Shown here one piece after another: positions 7,876-15,328 of a stretch of 34,701 nucleotides of DNA (positions are counted from its first letter, which is position 1; every line of letters begins with the position of its first letter). Position numbers and translations under genes: made by a program. The notes beneath the pieces were generated by a model, which made no database searches, had not been told where the DNA came from, and saw nothing but the letters and a program-made list of their open reading frames with translations. The stretch is from assembly GCA_943331345.2 (NCBI GenBank), contig CALQLF020000027.1, forward strand, positions 1-34,701, written 5' to 3'. This DNA is from Candidatus Planktophila lacus (GTDB taxonomy: Bacteria > Pseudomonadota > Gammaproteobacteria > Steroidobacterales > Steroidobacteraceae).

Positions 7876-8799
7876 CTAGAGGCCCGTGTCTGCCGGCAGC
7901 CCGTAAATGCGCAGCACGTTGTCGCGTAGCACCGCCTGCAAGCTTTCCGCCGAAAGCCCCAGCGACTCCATCTCGCGCCGCGTGCGGGCGAAGTCGAGCA
8001 CCGGAAAATCTGTGCCGAAGATGACCTTGCTGCGGCCATAGCTGTTCATGTAGTTCACGAACGAGGCTGGGAAATACTTCGGGCTGTGCGCATCGCAGCC
8101 AATGAACACGTTCGGATGCTTCCAGGCCATGGCCACCATTTCATCGGCCCAGGGAATGCCCACATGAATGCCGATGAGCTTCAGTTCCGGGAAGTCGCAA
8201 GCGACGGCATCGAGCGTGATGGGCCTGCCCACACTGCGGCAGGGGAAGTCCGGCGAGTAGACCATGGACTGCCCCACCTGCAACTGGATGGGCACGCCCA
8301 GTTCGCAGCACTTGGCGTAGAACGGGTAGTACTTCGCGTGGTCCGGGGCCAGCTCGAACCAGTGCGGGTACAAATGCGCACCAATGAAGCCTTCATCCTT
8401 CACGGCAATCTCGAGTTCGCGCACGCCCTTCATGCCCTGCGTCGGGTCGATACCCAGCATGGCGGAGAAACGCTGCGGATACTTGCGCACAGCCTCGCGC
8501 ACCAACTCGCGCGGCAAGTGATAGCAGCCCGGCAACCCCACCCGGCCCGTCTTCGGTGCGAACAAGAAGGCGTGGCCAATGCCCGCGGCGTCCATGCGGT
8601 CAATCATCTCTTCGAGCGACAGCCCGGACATGAGGCTGTCCTTGGCTTTCATCTTGTCGACGAAGAAAGTCTTGCCCCAGTTGGGCCGGGCCGCCAGCGC
8701 CTCGGGCGTCCACAGGTTCACCACCGCATCGATGGCACGAACTGCGGAGAAAGGCGCGGTGGCTGCAGTGGGCTCCACAAGAGGGTCGGGCGTGGTCAT
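7876..8799 (-). CDS. Amidohydrolase-family (COG2159/ACMSD-like) protein lacking the HxH motif
   Basis: A 307-residue TIM-barrel protein of the Amidohydro_2 type, which includes decarboxylases such as ACMSD and LigW and the hydratase LigJ. Recognisable parts: LEEMIDRMDAAGIGHAFLF (about 60-80), KYPQRFSAMLGIDP, GFIGAHLYPHWFEL, FPELKLIGIHVGIPWADE, and the late Asp in VIFGTDFPVLDF. Start chosen at 8799 (MTTPDP), which overlaps the lyase stop by four bases; a longer frame overlaps the lyase further and codes for unlikely sequence. The N-terminal metal motif normally reading D-x-H-x-H is here D24-A-V26-V-N28, so the two strand-1 histidines are missing. It may use a different metal arrangement or be metal-free. 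By context it would decarboxylate, hydrate or hydrolyse a pathway intermediate. Confidence 0.85.
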   Translation of the reverse strand: MTTPDPLVEPTAATAPFSAVRAIDAVVNLWTPEALAARPNWGKTFFVDKMKAKDSLMSGLSLEEMIDRMDAAGIGHAFLFAPKTGRVGLPGCYHLPRELVREAVRKYPQRFSAMLGIDPTQGMKGVRELEIAVKDEGFIGAHLYPHWFELAPDHAKYYPFYAKCCELGVPIQLQVGQSMVYSPDFPCRSVGRPITLDAVACDFPELKLIGIHVGIPWADEMVAMAWKHPNVFIGCDAHSPKYFPASFVNYMNSYGRSKVIFGTDFPVLDFARTRREMESLGLSAESLQAVLRDNVLRIYGLPADTGL

Positions 8800-9731
8800 G
8801 GGGAGTGGGCTCCAGTAAAGCCTAGCGGCAAACCCGCATCCGGCGTGAATCCGTAAAGCGGCTCGCCCGGCAAATGGGCAGCCAGAATCTTTCGCACTGC
8901 CAGCAAGCGTGGCAAGTCTATGCCAGTGCGCAGGCCCATGGCTTCCAGCATGAACACCAAGTCTTCGGTGACCACGTTGCCACTGGCGCCAGGGGCGAAC
9001 GGGCAACCACCCAACCCGCCCAGCGAACTATCGACGGTAGTCAGGCCGGCCTCAAGCCCTGCCAGCACATTCGCCAAGCCAAGTCCGCGCGTGTTGTGCA
9101 CATGGATGCCAGACAAGGCGTGGTCACCCACGACGGCCCGCACGCCACGCACCCAAGCAGTCACCTGTGCGGGGTTGGCATAGCCAGTAGTGTCCGCCAA
9201 GCCCACTTCGTCGCAGCCAGCGGCCATCAGGCGCTCCGCAGCACGCTGCACCTGCGCGAGCGTAATGGTGCCTTCCAGCGTGCAACCAAAGGCCGTGGAA
9301 AGACTGCCTTCGAACGAGGGCCGTCGGTCGGCAGGCACCGTATCTAGCAAGGCGCGCACGGCTGCCACTTCCGCATAGACCTGTTCGTGGGTACGCCGCA
9401 GGTTGCGCAGGCTGTGCGTTTCGCTCACGGACAAAGGCAAGGTGATCTTGTGGGCGCCAGCGGCCACGGCCGCTTCAGCGCCACGCAGGTTCGGCACCAA
9501 CACCGCCACGTGCAGGCCGGGAATGGTCCGCGCTGCCGCCACCACTTCCACCGTGTCCGCCAACTGTGGCAGCACCTTGGCCGGCACGAACGAACCCACT
9601 TCAATTTCGCGCACGCCAGCAGCCGCCTCGGCGCGAATCCATTCTATTTTGACGGCAGTAGGCAAGACGGCCGCAATGCTCTGCAAGCCATCGCGCGGGC
9701 CTACTTCGCTCACGAGCACGTCAATGCTCAT
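8796..9731 (-). CDS. HMG-CoA-lyase-like enzyme (DRE-TIM metallolyase)
   Basis: A 311-residue protein with the full set of HMG-CoA lyase signatures: SEVGPRDGLQS at residues 8-18 (catalytic Arg), REIEVGSFVP, CDEVGLADTTGYANP, HVHNTRGLGLANV (metal-binding HxH) and GGCPFAPGASGN with the active-site loop Cys. Relatives cleave 3-hydroxy-3-methylglutaryl-CoA or similar tertiary hydroxyacyl-CoAs, such as citramalyl-CoA, to an acyl-CoA plus a keto compound. The HCHDTYG motif of classical HMG-CoA lyases is changed to HVHNTRG, hinting at a different substrate. Start 9731 (MSIDVLVSEVG) overlaps the LeuD-like stop by four bases. With the CoA ligase two genes downstream it makes a plausible activate-then-cleave pair. 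Confidence 0.92.
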   Translation of the reverse strand: MSIDVLVSEVGPRDGLQSIAAVLPTAVKIEWIRAEAAAGVREIEVGSFVPAKVLPQLADTVEVVAAARTIPGLHVAVLVPNLRGAEAAVAAGAHKITLPLSVSETHSLRNLRRTHEQVYAEVAAVRALLDTVPADRRPSFEGSLSTAFGCTLEGTITLAQVQRAAERLMAAGCDEVGLADTTGYANPAQVTAWVRGVRAVVGDHALSGIHVHNTRGLGLANVLAGLEAGLTTVDSSLGGLGGCPFAPGASGNVVTEDLVFMLEAMGLRTGIDLPRLLAVRKILAAHLPGEPLYGFTPDAGLPLGFTGAHSP

Positions 9732-10375
9732 CCCGCCTCTCCCGCATAAACCCAAGGCCGCAAGCGTCGGTCTCGTTCACGCCACTGCGCCAACTCGGGG
9801 GAATAGGTGAGCGTCTCCGCAATTTCATCGCGGCCTTCCAGCAAGCGACTTCGGGCCACCGCCGGCACCACAAACGGCCAAACGTGGCCACCCGTGGTGC
9901 GAACCTCGCATGCCACCAAGTCCACCGTCACCTGGTGCTGCTGCGGCGCTACAGCCACCCACGCCGCCAAGGCCTGTACCTGCTCCAGCGGCAGCTCTAC
10001 TGGCAGCAAGCCATTGCGAATGCAGTTGCCTTGGAAGATGGCGCCAAACGAAGGTGCGATGAGCACACGAAAGCCATAGTCGGCGATGGCCCACACCGCA
10101 TGTTCGCGCGAAGAACCACAACCGAAGTTCGGGCCCGCCAACAACACCGTGGCGGCCGTATAGGCGGGCTGGTTCAACACGAATTCGTCATTCACTGCCA
10201 GCCGCTGCACGCCGTCGTAGTGGTAGCGCCACGCTGCAAACAAGGCCTGCCCCAAGCCTTGCCGACTCACGGTTTTCATTTCGCGCGAAGGAATGATGGC
10301 GTCGGTATCGACGTTCGCGAGCAACAACGGCACCGCCACGCCCACATGAACGGTCAGTGGCTGGAGAGCGCTCAT
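9728..10375 (-). CDS. LeuD-like small subunit of an isopropylmalate-type hydro-lyase
   Basis: A 215-residue swivel-domain protein of the aconitase superfamily. It has NVDTDAIIPSREMK near residue 20, the key loop GPNFGCGSSREHAVWAI, and APSFGAIFQGNCIRNGLLPVEL, all typical of LeuD (usual length about 200). With the large subunit encoded immediately upstream it should form a 4Fe-4S dehydratase/isomerase acting on a 2- or 3-hydroxy diacid. It lies among catabolic genes rather than with leuA and leuB, so leucine synthesis is unlikely. Its start overlaps the LeuC-like stop and its stop overlaps the lyase start, each by four bases, giving tight stoichiometric coupling. Confidence 0.9.
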   Translation of the reverse strand: MSALQPLTVHVGVAVPLLLANVDTDAIIPSREMKTVSRQGLGQALFAAWRYHYDGVQRLAVNDEFVLNQPAYTAATVLLAGPNFGCGSSREHAVWAIADYGFRVLIAPSFGAIFQGNCIRNGLLPVELPLEQVQALAAWVAVAPQQHQVTVDLVACEVRTTGGHVWPFVVPAVARSRLLEGRDEIAETLTYSPELAQWRERDRRLRPWVYAGEAG

Positions 10376-11790
10376 GGTGCCCCCTGGTGTGCCAATAGCT
10401 CCCGCGGGTCCGCGAGCTTGCCAGCGATGGCGCTGGCAGCGACGGTAGCCGGGCTAGCCACATGCGTGCGCACGCGCGGCCCTTGCCGGCCCTCGAAATT
10501 ACGGTTGGTGCTGGACACCACCCGCGCACCGGCTGCGAAGCTCTCGCCGCCGGCAAAGAAGCACAGCGAACAGCCTGGCTCGCGCCATTCGAAGCCCGCC
10601 TGAATGAAGACCTGGTCGAGGCCCTCCGCTTCAGCCGCGCGTTTCACGGCTCCCGAAGCAGGCACGCACAAGGCACGGACATGCTTGGCCACGCGGTGTC
10701 CTTCCAGCAGCGCCGCAGCGGCTCGCAGGTCTTCAAGACGCCCATTGGTACAGGACCCAATGAACGCGGCATCAATCGGCTGGCCTGCCAACGCACTCCC
10801 AGGCGCCAGCCCCATGTAGTCCAAGGCCTTGGCGGCGCGGTTGCGGCTTGCTTCGGGCAGCGACTCCAGCAAAGGCACCGCTCCATCCACGGACGCCCCA
10901 TGCTCCAGCGCTGTGCCCCAACTCACCATGGGCGAAACATCGCGGGCGTGCAGGCGAATCTCACGATCAAAGGCCGCACCTTCGTCCGTGGCCAACTGCA
11001 GCCAAGCCGCGGCCGCTTGCTCGAACGCCGCACCGCGCGGCGCGCGTTCACGGCCCCGCACGTAAGCGATGGTGCGTTCATCTGGCGCCACGAGGCCGCA
11101 GAAGGCCGAAAACTCCACCGCCATATTGCACAGCGTGAAGCGGCCTTCCATGGGGAGCGCACGAATAGCGGGACCCGCGAACTCGATCGCTTGGCGTTCA
11201 CCACCGGCGCTGCCATGCGTGGCGATGAGGTGCAGCGCGAGGTCCTTCGCGCTCACACCGGGCGACAACTCGCCATCCACCCAAACCCGCAGTTGCTTGG
11301 GCCGCGCGATGCGGAGCATTTCGGTTGCAAGCGCCTGCTCGCAGTCGCTGGTGCCTATGCCCCAGGCCAGCGCGCCCAAGGCGCCGAGCGTGCAAGCGTG
11401 GCTATCGGGGCAGACATAGGTATAGCCGGGCAGCACGAAGCCGAGGTCGGCGGCCACCACATGGCTAATGCCTTGCTGCGGGTCGTCCAAGTCGAACAAG
11501 CGAATGCCGGCACGTTGCGCTGTGGTGCGCATGGCCTGAATGAACTTGGCGCCACCGGGCATGGTGGTTGCATCGGAGCGTGAGCGATGGGTATCCACCA
11601 CGTGGTCCATGGTGGCCATGACCCGCTGGCCCGCGGGCAGCAAGCGCCCTGAATCGAGCACGCTGGCCAGCGCAATGCTGCCGGTCCGCTCGTGCAGGAA
11701 CACCCGGTCGAGGGCGAGCAGCGCCGACCCGTCCGCGAAGCTGCGAACCGAGTGCGTCTCCCACAATTTGTCGAACAAGGTGGCAGGCAT
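10372..11790 (-). CDS. LeuC-like large subunit of an isopropylmalate-type hydro-lyase (4Fe-4S)
   Basis: A 472-residue aconitase-superfamily protein, about the length of LeuC. Features: TLFDKLWETHSV at the N-terminus, VMATMDHVVDTH, VCPDSHACTLGALGALAWGIG, then the cluster ligands in FIGSCTNGR and EPGCSLCFF, and the C-terminal SSTNRNFEGRQGPR motif. Start taken as ATG 11790; a TTG three codons earlier (11799) is an alternative, and neither has a strong ribosome-binding site. It is the first gene of the five-gene minus-strand operon. It should dehydrate or isomerise a malate-like hydroxy-acid, or hydrate an unsaturated diacid. The pairing with a CoA ligase and an HMG-CoA-lyase-like enzyme recalls citramalate-type breakdown; this is inferred from gene order only. 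Confidence 0.9.
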   Translation of the reverse strand: MPATLFDKLWETHSVRSFADGSALLALDRVFLHERTGSIALASVLDSGRLLPAGQRVMATMDHVVDTHRSRSDATTMPGGAKFIQAMRTTAQRAGIRLFDLDDPQQGISHVVAADLGFVLPGYTYVCPDSHACTLGALGALAWGIGTSDCEQALATEMLRIARPKQLRVWVDGELSPGVSAKDLALHLIATHGSAGGERQAIEFAGPAIRALPMEGRFTLCNMAVEFSAFCGLVAPDERTIAYVRGRERAPRGAAFEQAAAAWLQLATDEGAAFDREIRLHARDVSPMVSWGTALEHGASVDGAVPLLESLPEASRNRAAKALDYMGLAPGSALAGQPIDAAFIGSCTNGRLEDLRAAAALLEGHRVAKHVRALCVPASGAVKRAAEAEGLDQVFIQAGFEWREPGCSLCFFAGGESFAAGARVVSSTNRNFEGRQGPRVRTHVASPATVAASAIAGKLADPRELLAHQGAP

Positions 11791-11825
11791 CGGCTGCAAG
11801 CGCTATCCCGGTTAAATGTACTAAC

Positions 11826-11834
11826 AATATAACA
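11826..11834 (-). promoter_or_regulatory. Candidate extended -10 element for the LeuC-led operon
   Basis: On the minus strand, TGTTATATT fits the extended -10 pattern TGnTATAAT, about 35 bases before the LeuC-like start. It sits in the AT-rich middle of the 127-base divergent gap between this operon and the S9 peptidase. No convincing -35 box was seen. Confidence 0.3.
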
Positions 11835-11917
11835 TGCACCCCTACAACCGGACTACCGGCAAGCCCCGCGCAACAGCCCCAGAAATTGCTACGCTCACGC
11901 ATCGCAAGGAGTCCGTC

Positions 11918-14053
11918 ATGACCACGCCTACCCGCACCCTGCTGCCCGCGCTGCTCGCCGTTTTGGCTTTCGGTCTGCTGGCCACCGCCTCCAGCGTCGC
12001 TACTGCAGACCCAGCCGCCACCCGCCGCACCCCCACCCACGAGGACATCTGGCTGCTGAAGCGCGTGGGCGCGCCCGTGGCCAGCCCCGATGGTCAGTGG
12101 GCAGCGTTCAGCGTCACGGAGCCGGCCTACGACGACAAGCAGGTGAGCGACGTCTGGCTGGTGGCCACGAACGGCGTGCAGCCGCCACGCCGCCTCACCA
12201 ACACCCGCGCCGGGGAAAGCGGCCTGACATGGAGCGCCGACAGCCGCCGTCTGGCGTTCAGCAGCAAGCGTGACGGCGACGACGCGGCACAGGTTTACGT
12301 GCTCGACCTCGCCCAAGGGGGCGATGCCCAGCGCATCACCAGCCTCGTCACTGGCGCCCGCGCGCCGCAGTTCTCGCCGGACGGGACGCAACTGCTGTTC
12401 ATCAGCAACCCCTACCCCGGCGCCATGAACGAGGCGGACAACAAGAAAACCCAAGAAGCGGAGAAGGCCCGCAAATACAACGCGCGCGTCTTCACCAGCT
12501 TCCCGGTACGCAACTGGGACCGCTGGGTGGACGCCCGCCGCCCGCATGTGTACGTGCAAGCGGCCGATGGCACAGCAGCCGCTCGCGACTTGCTTGCCGG
12601 CACCAAGCTGGCAGCCAACCCCGGCTTCGGCGGGCGCAGTGGCGATGGCGGCGAAGAAATTGATGCCACGTGGACGCCCGATGGCAAGGCCGTGGTGTTC
12701 GCGGCCAGCATCGACCGCGACCAGTCGGCCTACGCATTCACGTCCATGGACTTGTGGCAGGTGGCCACTGCCGGCGGCGAACCCCTGCGGCTGACGGCCG
12801 AAGGCGACAGCTGGGCACGTCCGCGCTTCACGGCAGACGGCAAGTGGCTGGCTGCCCTGCATGAACGTCGTAACGGCGACAAGGTGTATGTGGCCACGCG
12901 TCTCGCCAGCATCCCTTGGAGCGCCAACGGTGGCGACTTCAGCAAGCGCGCGTTGGTCACCGCTAGCTTCGACCGTTCCGTGTCGTCGTTCGTGCTCGCG
13001 CCGGACAGCAAGGAGGCTTGGTTCTCTGCGGAAGACACCGGCGGCGAAAACCTTTACGCCGTACCACTCGCCGGCGGCAAGGTACGCACGGTGGCGGCGC
13101 CGGAGCACGGCGTGTATACGAACGTCTCTGCGGGCGTGGCTCGCGGCAGCGCGTTGCTTGCTGCCTACGAAAGCGCCACGGCGCCTGCGGAAATCGTGCG
13201 CATAGATGCCGCCAAGGGCACTCATACCGCGCTCACGCATTTCAACGACGCCAAGCTGGCACAACTCGACCTGCCGCCGCTCGAAGAGTTCTGGTTCACC
13301 AGCAAGCGCGGCGCCAACATTCACAACTTTTTGGTGCGCCCACCCGGCTTCGACCCTGCGAAGCAATACCCGCTGTTCGTCATGATTCATGGCGGCCCGC
13401 ACACCATGTGGCGCGACCAGTTCTTCCTGCGCTGGAACTACCACCTGCTGGCATCGCGCGGCATCGTGTTCGTGCTCACCAACTACACGGGCAGCACCGG
13501 CTTCGGTGAAGCCTTTGCGCAGGGCATCCAGAACGACCCGCTCATCGGGCCTGGCCTCGAAGTGAACGAGGCAGCTTCCGCCGCCGTCGCGAAGTATTCG
13601 TTCATTGACGGCACGCGCCAGTGCGCGGGCGGTGCCAGCTACGGTGGACACCTGGCGAACTGGCTGCAGGCCAGCACCACGCACTATCGCTGCTTGGTAA
13701 GCCACGCCGGCCTCGTGAACCTCGAAGTGCAATGGGGCACCAGCGACACCATCTATGGTCGCGAAGTGAACATGGGCGGCCCGCACTGGGAAGGCGGCAA
13801 GGGCTGGCAGGAGCAGAACCCCATCAAGTACGCGGGGAAGTTCCGCACGCCGGTGTTGGTAACGGTAGGCGAGCAAGACTTCCGCGTGCCCCTGAACAAC
13901 TCGCTGGAATACTGGAGCGCCCTGCAGCGCATGCAGGTGCCCTCGAAGCTCATCGTGTTCCCCGAGGAAAACCACTGGATACTGAAAGGCGAGGACAGCC
14001 GCTTCTGGTACACGGAGGTGCAGGACTGGCTGGCGAAGTACCTGTTGCCATGA
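11918..14053 (+). CDS. S9 family peptidase (prolyl oligopeptidase/acylaminoacyl peptidase type), exported
   Basis: A 711-residue serine peptidase. An N-terminal signal peptide (TRTLLPALLAVLAFGLLAT, residues about 5-30) implies export to the periplasm. Residues 40-440 form a beta-propeller with WD40-like repeats (GAPVASPDGQWAAF, LTWSADSRRLAFSS, APQFSPDGTQLLF, ATWTPDGKAVVF). The alpha/beta-hydrolase domain follows, with MIHGGPHTMW, the nucleophile in GGASYGGH (Ser574), Asp654 in GEQDFRVP and His686 in EENHWILK. The start at 11918 has AAGGA 7 bases upstream and places the signal peptide at the N-terminus; an upstream in-frame ATG at 11834 does not. It would remove dipeptides or short peptides from exogenous substrates. 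The stop overlaps the DUF2891 start (ATGA). Confidence 0.95.
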   Translation: MTTPTRTLLPALLAVLAFGLLATASSVATADPAATRRTPTHEDIWLLKRVGAPVASPDGQWAAFSVTEPAYDDKQVSDVWLVATNGVQPPRRLTNTRAGESGLTWSADSRRLAFSSKRDGDDAAQVYVLDLAQGGDAQRITSLVTGARAPQFSPDGTQLLFISNPYPGAMNEADNKKTQEAEKARKYNARVFTSFPVRNWDRWVDARRPHVYVQAADGTAAARDLLAGTKLAANPGFGGRSGDGGEEIDATWTPDGKAVVFAASIDRDQSAYAFTSMDLWQVATAGGEPLRLTAEGDSWARPRFTADGKWLAALHERRNGDKVYVATRLASIPWSANGGDFSKRALVTASFDRSVSSFVLAPDSKEAWFSAEDTGGENLYAVPLAGGKVRTVAAPEHGVYTNVSAGVARGSALLAAYESATAPAEIVRIDAAKGTHTALTHFNDAKLAQLDLPPLEEFWFTSKRGANIHNFLVRPPGFDPAKQYPLFVMIHGGPHTMWRDQFFLRWNYHLLASRGIVFVLTNYTGSTGFGEAFAQGIQNDPLIGPGLEVNEAASAAVAKYSFIDGTRQCAGGASYGGHLANWLQASTTHYRCLVSHAGLVNLEVQWGTSDTIYGREVNMGGPHWEGGKGWQEQNPIKYAGKFRTPVLVTVGEQDFRVPLNNSLEYWSALQRMQVPSKLIVFPEENHWILKGEDSRFWYTEVQDWLAKYLLP

Positions 14054-15255
14054 GACGAGCGCTACTTGCCATTGCGGCGCTTGCCATGACCGGAGCGAGT
14101 TTGTTCGCTACGGCCGGCAGCAAGAGTCGGGAGCAAGCTCCCTCCCACATGCAAGAGCAGGCCGGCAGCAAAAGTCGGGAGCAAGCTCCCTCCTACATTC
14201 ATGAGCAGGCAGCTGTGGGAGCGAGCTTGCTCCCGACTCCTGCCGCAGAGCGCTTCGCCGCATTGGCGCTGGCTTGCGTTCACCGCGAATACCCGAACAA
14301 GATTTCGCATTCACTGCGCGATGCCAGCGACGTGCTCGCGCCACACCAATTGACACCAGCGTTCTACGGCTGTCTGGACTGGCATAGCGCCGTGCATGGC
14401 CACTGGCTGCTCGCCAGGCTCGCTCGCACCTATCCGGACGCCCCCTTCGCCATCGAGGCCAAGGCAGCCCTCGCCGGCAGCCTGACGCCGCAGAATCTGC
14501 AGGCAGAACTGGCTTACCTCCAAGGTCAGGGCCGCGGCTCCTTCGAGCGGCCTTATGGCTTGGCGTGGCTATTAGCGCTTTCCGCCGAACTGCATGCCTG
14601 GAACGACCCGCAAGCCCGAGAGTGGGCCACGGCTATAGAGCCCCTCGAAACCGAGGTAGCCGCGAGGCTCGACGCTTGGTTGAACAAACTGCGCCGCCCC
14701 AACCGCAGTGGCGAACACGCGCAAACGGCTTTCGCCATGGGACTGATCGCCGACTGGGCCAAAGCCCGTGGGGCCACGCAGGTACTGGCCACAGTACGCA
14801 GCCGGGCACAGGTGTTCTATGCCCAGGACCGCAACTGCCCCATGGCCTACGAACCAGCAGGTGAAGACTTCCTTTCGCCCTGCCTCGGCGAAGCGGACCT
14901 GATGCGCCGCGTACTGGATACGAAGGCGTATGCGCAGTGGCTGACGCTGTTTCTGCCGCAAATACCGCGACACACCTTCGGGCACCCAGCCGTGTGGCTA
15001 GCGCCGGAACCCGTGGTAGACCGTGCCGACCCAAAGATGGCGCATATTGACGGTTTGAACCTGAGCCGTGCGTGGATGTTGCGCGACATGGCAGCCGCCC
15101 TGCCTGCCCGCGACCCCCGGCGCAAGGCGCTGGCGGCAGCCGCAGAGGCCCACCGAGCCGACGCACTACCGGCGGTCACGGGCGAACACTATGAAGGTGG
15201 CCACTGGCTGGGCACTTTCGCGGTAATGCTCGAAACTGGCGGCGTCCGCCGCTAA
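14050..15255 (+). CDS. DUF2891 family protein with REP-derived N-terminal insert
   Basis: A 401-residue protein. Residues 1-22 look like a signal peptide (RRALLAIAALAMTGASLFATA). Residues 66-401 carry DUF2891 landmarks: ACVHREYPNKISH, YGCLDWHSAVHGHWLLARL, YGLAWLLALSAEL, FLSPCLGEADLMRRVL, DGLNLSRAWML and the final EHYEGGHWLGTFAVML. The conserved His/Cys/Trp clusters suggest an enzyme, possibly carbohydrate-related (an alpha/alpha-barrel feel), but no function is established. Residues 23-63 are coded by three REP copies. The first two give a 16-residue direct repeat (GSKSREQAPSHMQEQA and GSKSREQAPSYIHEQA) and the third is inverted. All keep the frame, and they sit exactly between signal peptide and domain. 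The start overlaps the S9 peptidase stop by four bases. Confidence 0.88.
   Translation: MRRALLAIAALAMTGASLFATAGSKSREQAPSHMQEQAGSKSREQAPSYIHEQAAVGASLLPTPAAERFAALALACVHREYPNKISHSLRDASDVLAPHQLTPAFYGCLDWHSAVHGHWLLARLARTYPDAPFAIEAKAALAGSLTPQNLQAELAYLQGQGRGSFERPYGLAWLLALSAELHAWNDPQAREWATAIEPLETEVAARLDAWLNKLRRPNRSGEHAQTAFAMGLIADWAKARGATQVLATVRSRAQVFYAQDRNCPMAYEPAGEDFLSPCLGEADLMRRVLDTKAYAQWLTLFLPQIPRHTFGHPAVWLAPEPVVDRADPKMAHIDGLNLSRAWMLRDMAAALPARDPRRKALAAAAEAHRADALPAVTGEHYEGGHWLGTFAVMLETGGVRR
14116..14237. repeat. Cluster of three REP elements inside a coding sequence
   Basis: Two direct 48-bp units (14116-14163 and 14164-14211) each contain GTCGGGAGCAAGCTCCCTCC (cores 14126-14149 and 14174-14197). 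A third core in opposite orientation lies at 14214-14237. The cores match the intergenic REP at 1406-1468. The inverted third copy allows a hairpin with either direct copy. The 48-bp period is a multiple of three, so the host reading frame is kept. Confidence 0.9.
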
Positions 15256-15261
15256 CCGGCA

Positions 15262-15292
15262 GCGCCCTCTACCAGCACCGGCCCGAGGGTGC
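15262..15292. other. Possible hairpin between DUF2891 and S41 genes
   Basis: GCGCCCTC (15262-15269) can pair with GAGGGTGC (15285-15292), with one G-T wobble, across a 15-base loop, just after the DUF2891 stop. There is no U-tract, so it may be a weak terminator, an RNA-processing structure or chance. Confidence 0.25.
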
Positions 15293-15328
15293 TTCCGTCA
15301 GGCGCAGCACTGAGGCAGGATGTACGAC

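Noticed and set aside
6772-7929. Plus-strand open frame of about 385 codons with a GGTHGGTHGGTH repeat
   Set aside because: It is antisense to the acyl-CoA ligase; the repeat is the 12-bp minisatellite read in the wrong strand.
9728-11790. LeuCD as leucine biosynthesis genes
   Set aside because: No leuA or leuB is present and the genes are translationally coupled to a lyase, an amidohydrolase-like protein and a CoA ligase. A catabolic paralogue is more likely, though substrate is unproven.
11465-13975. Long minus-strand open frame (over 800 codons) opposite the S9 peptidase
   Set aside because: It runs antisense to a clear S9 peptidase, is Arg/His/Ala/Val-rich with no recognisable domain, and is explained by high GC third positions.
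14116-14237. CRISPR-like or insertion-sequence repeat
   Set aside because: There are only two direct units plus one inverted unit, no spacers, no transposase and no target duplication seen; the palindromic core fits REP.
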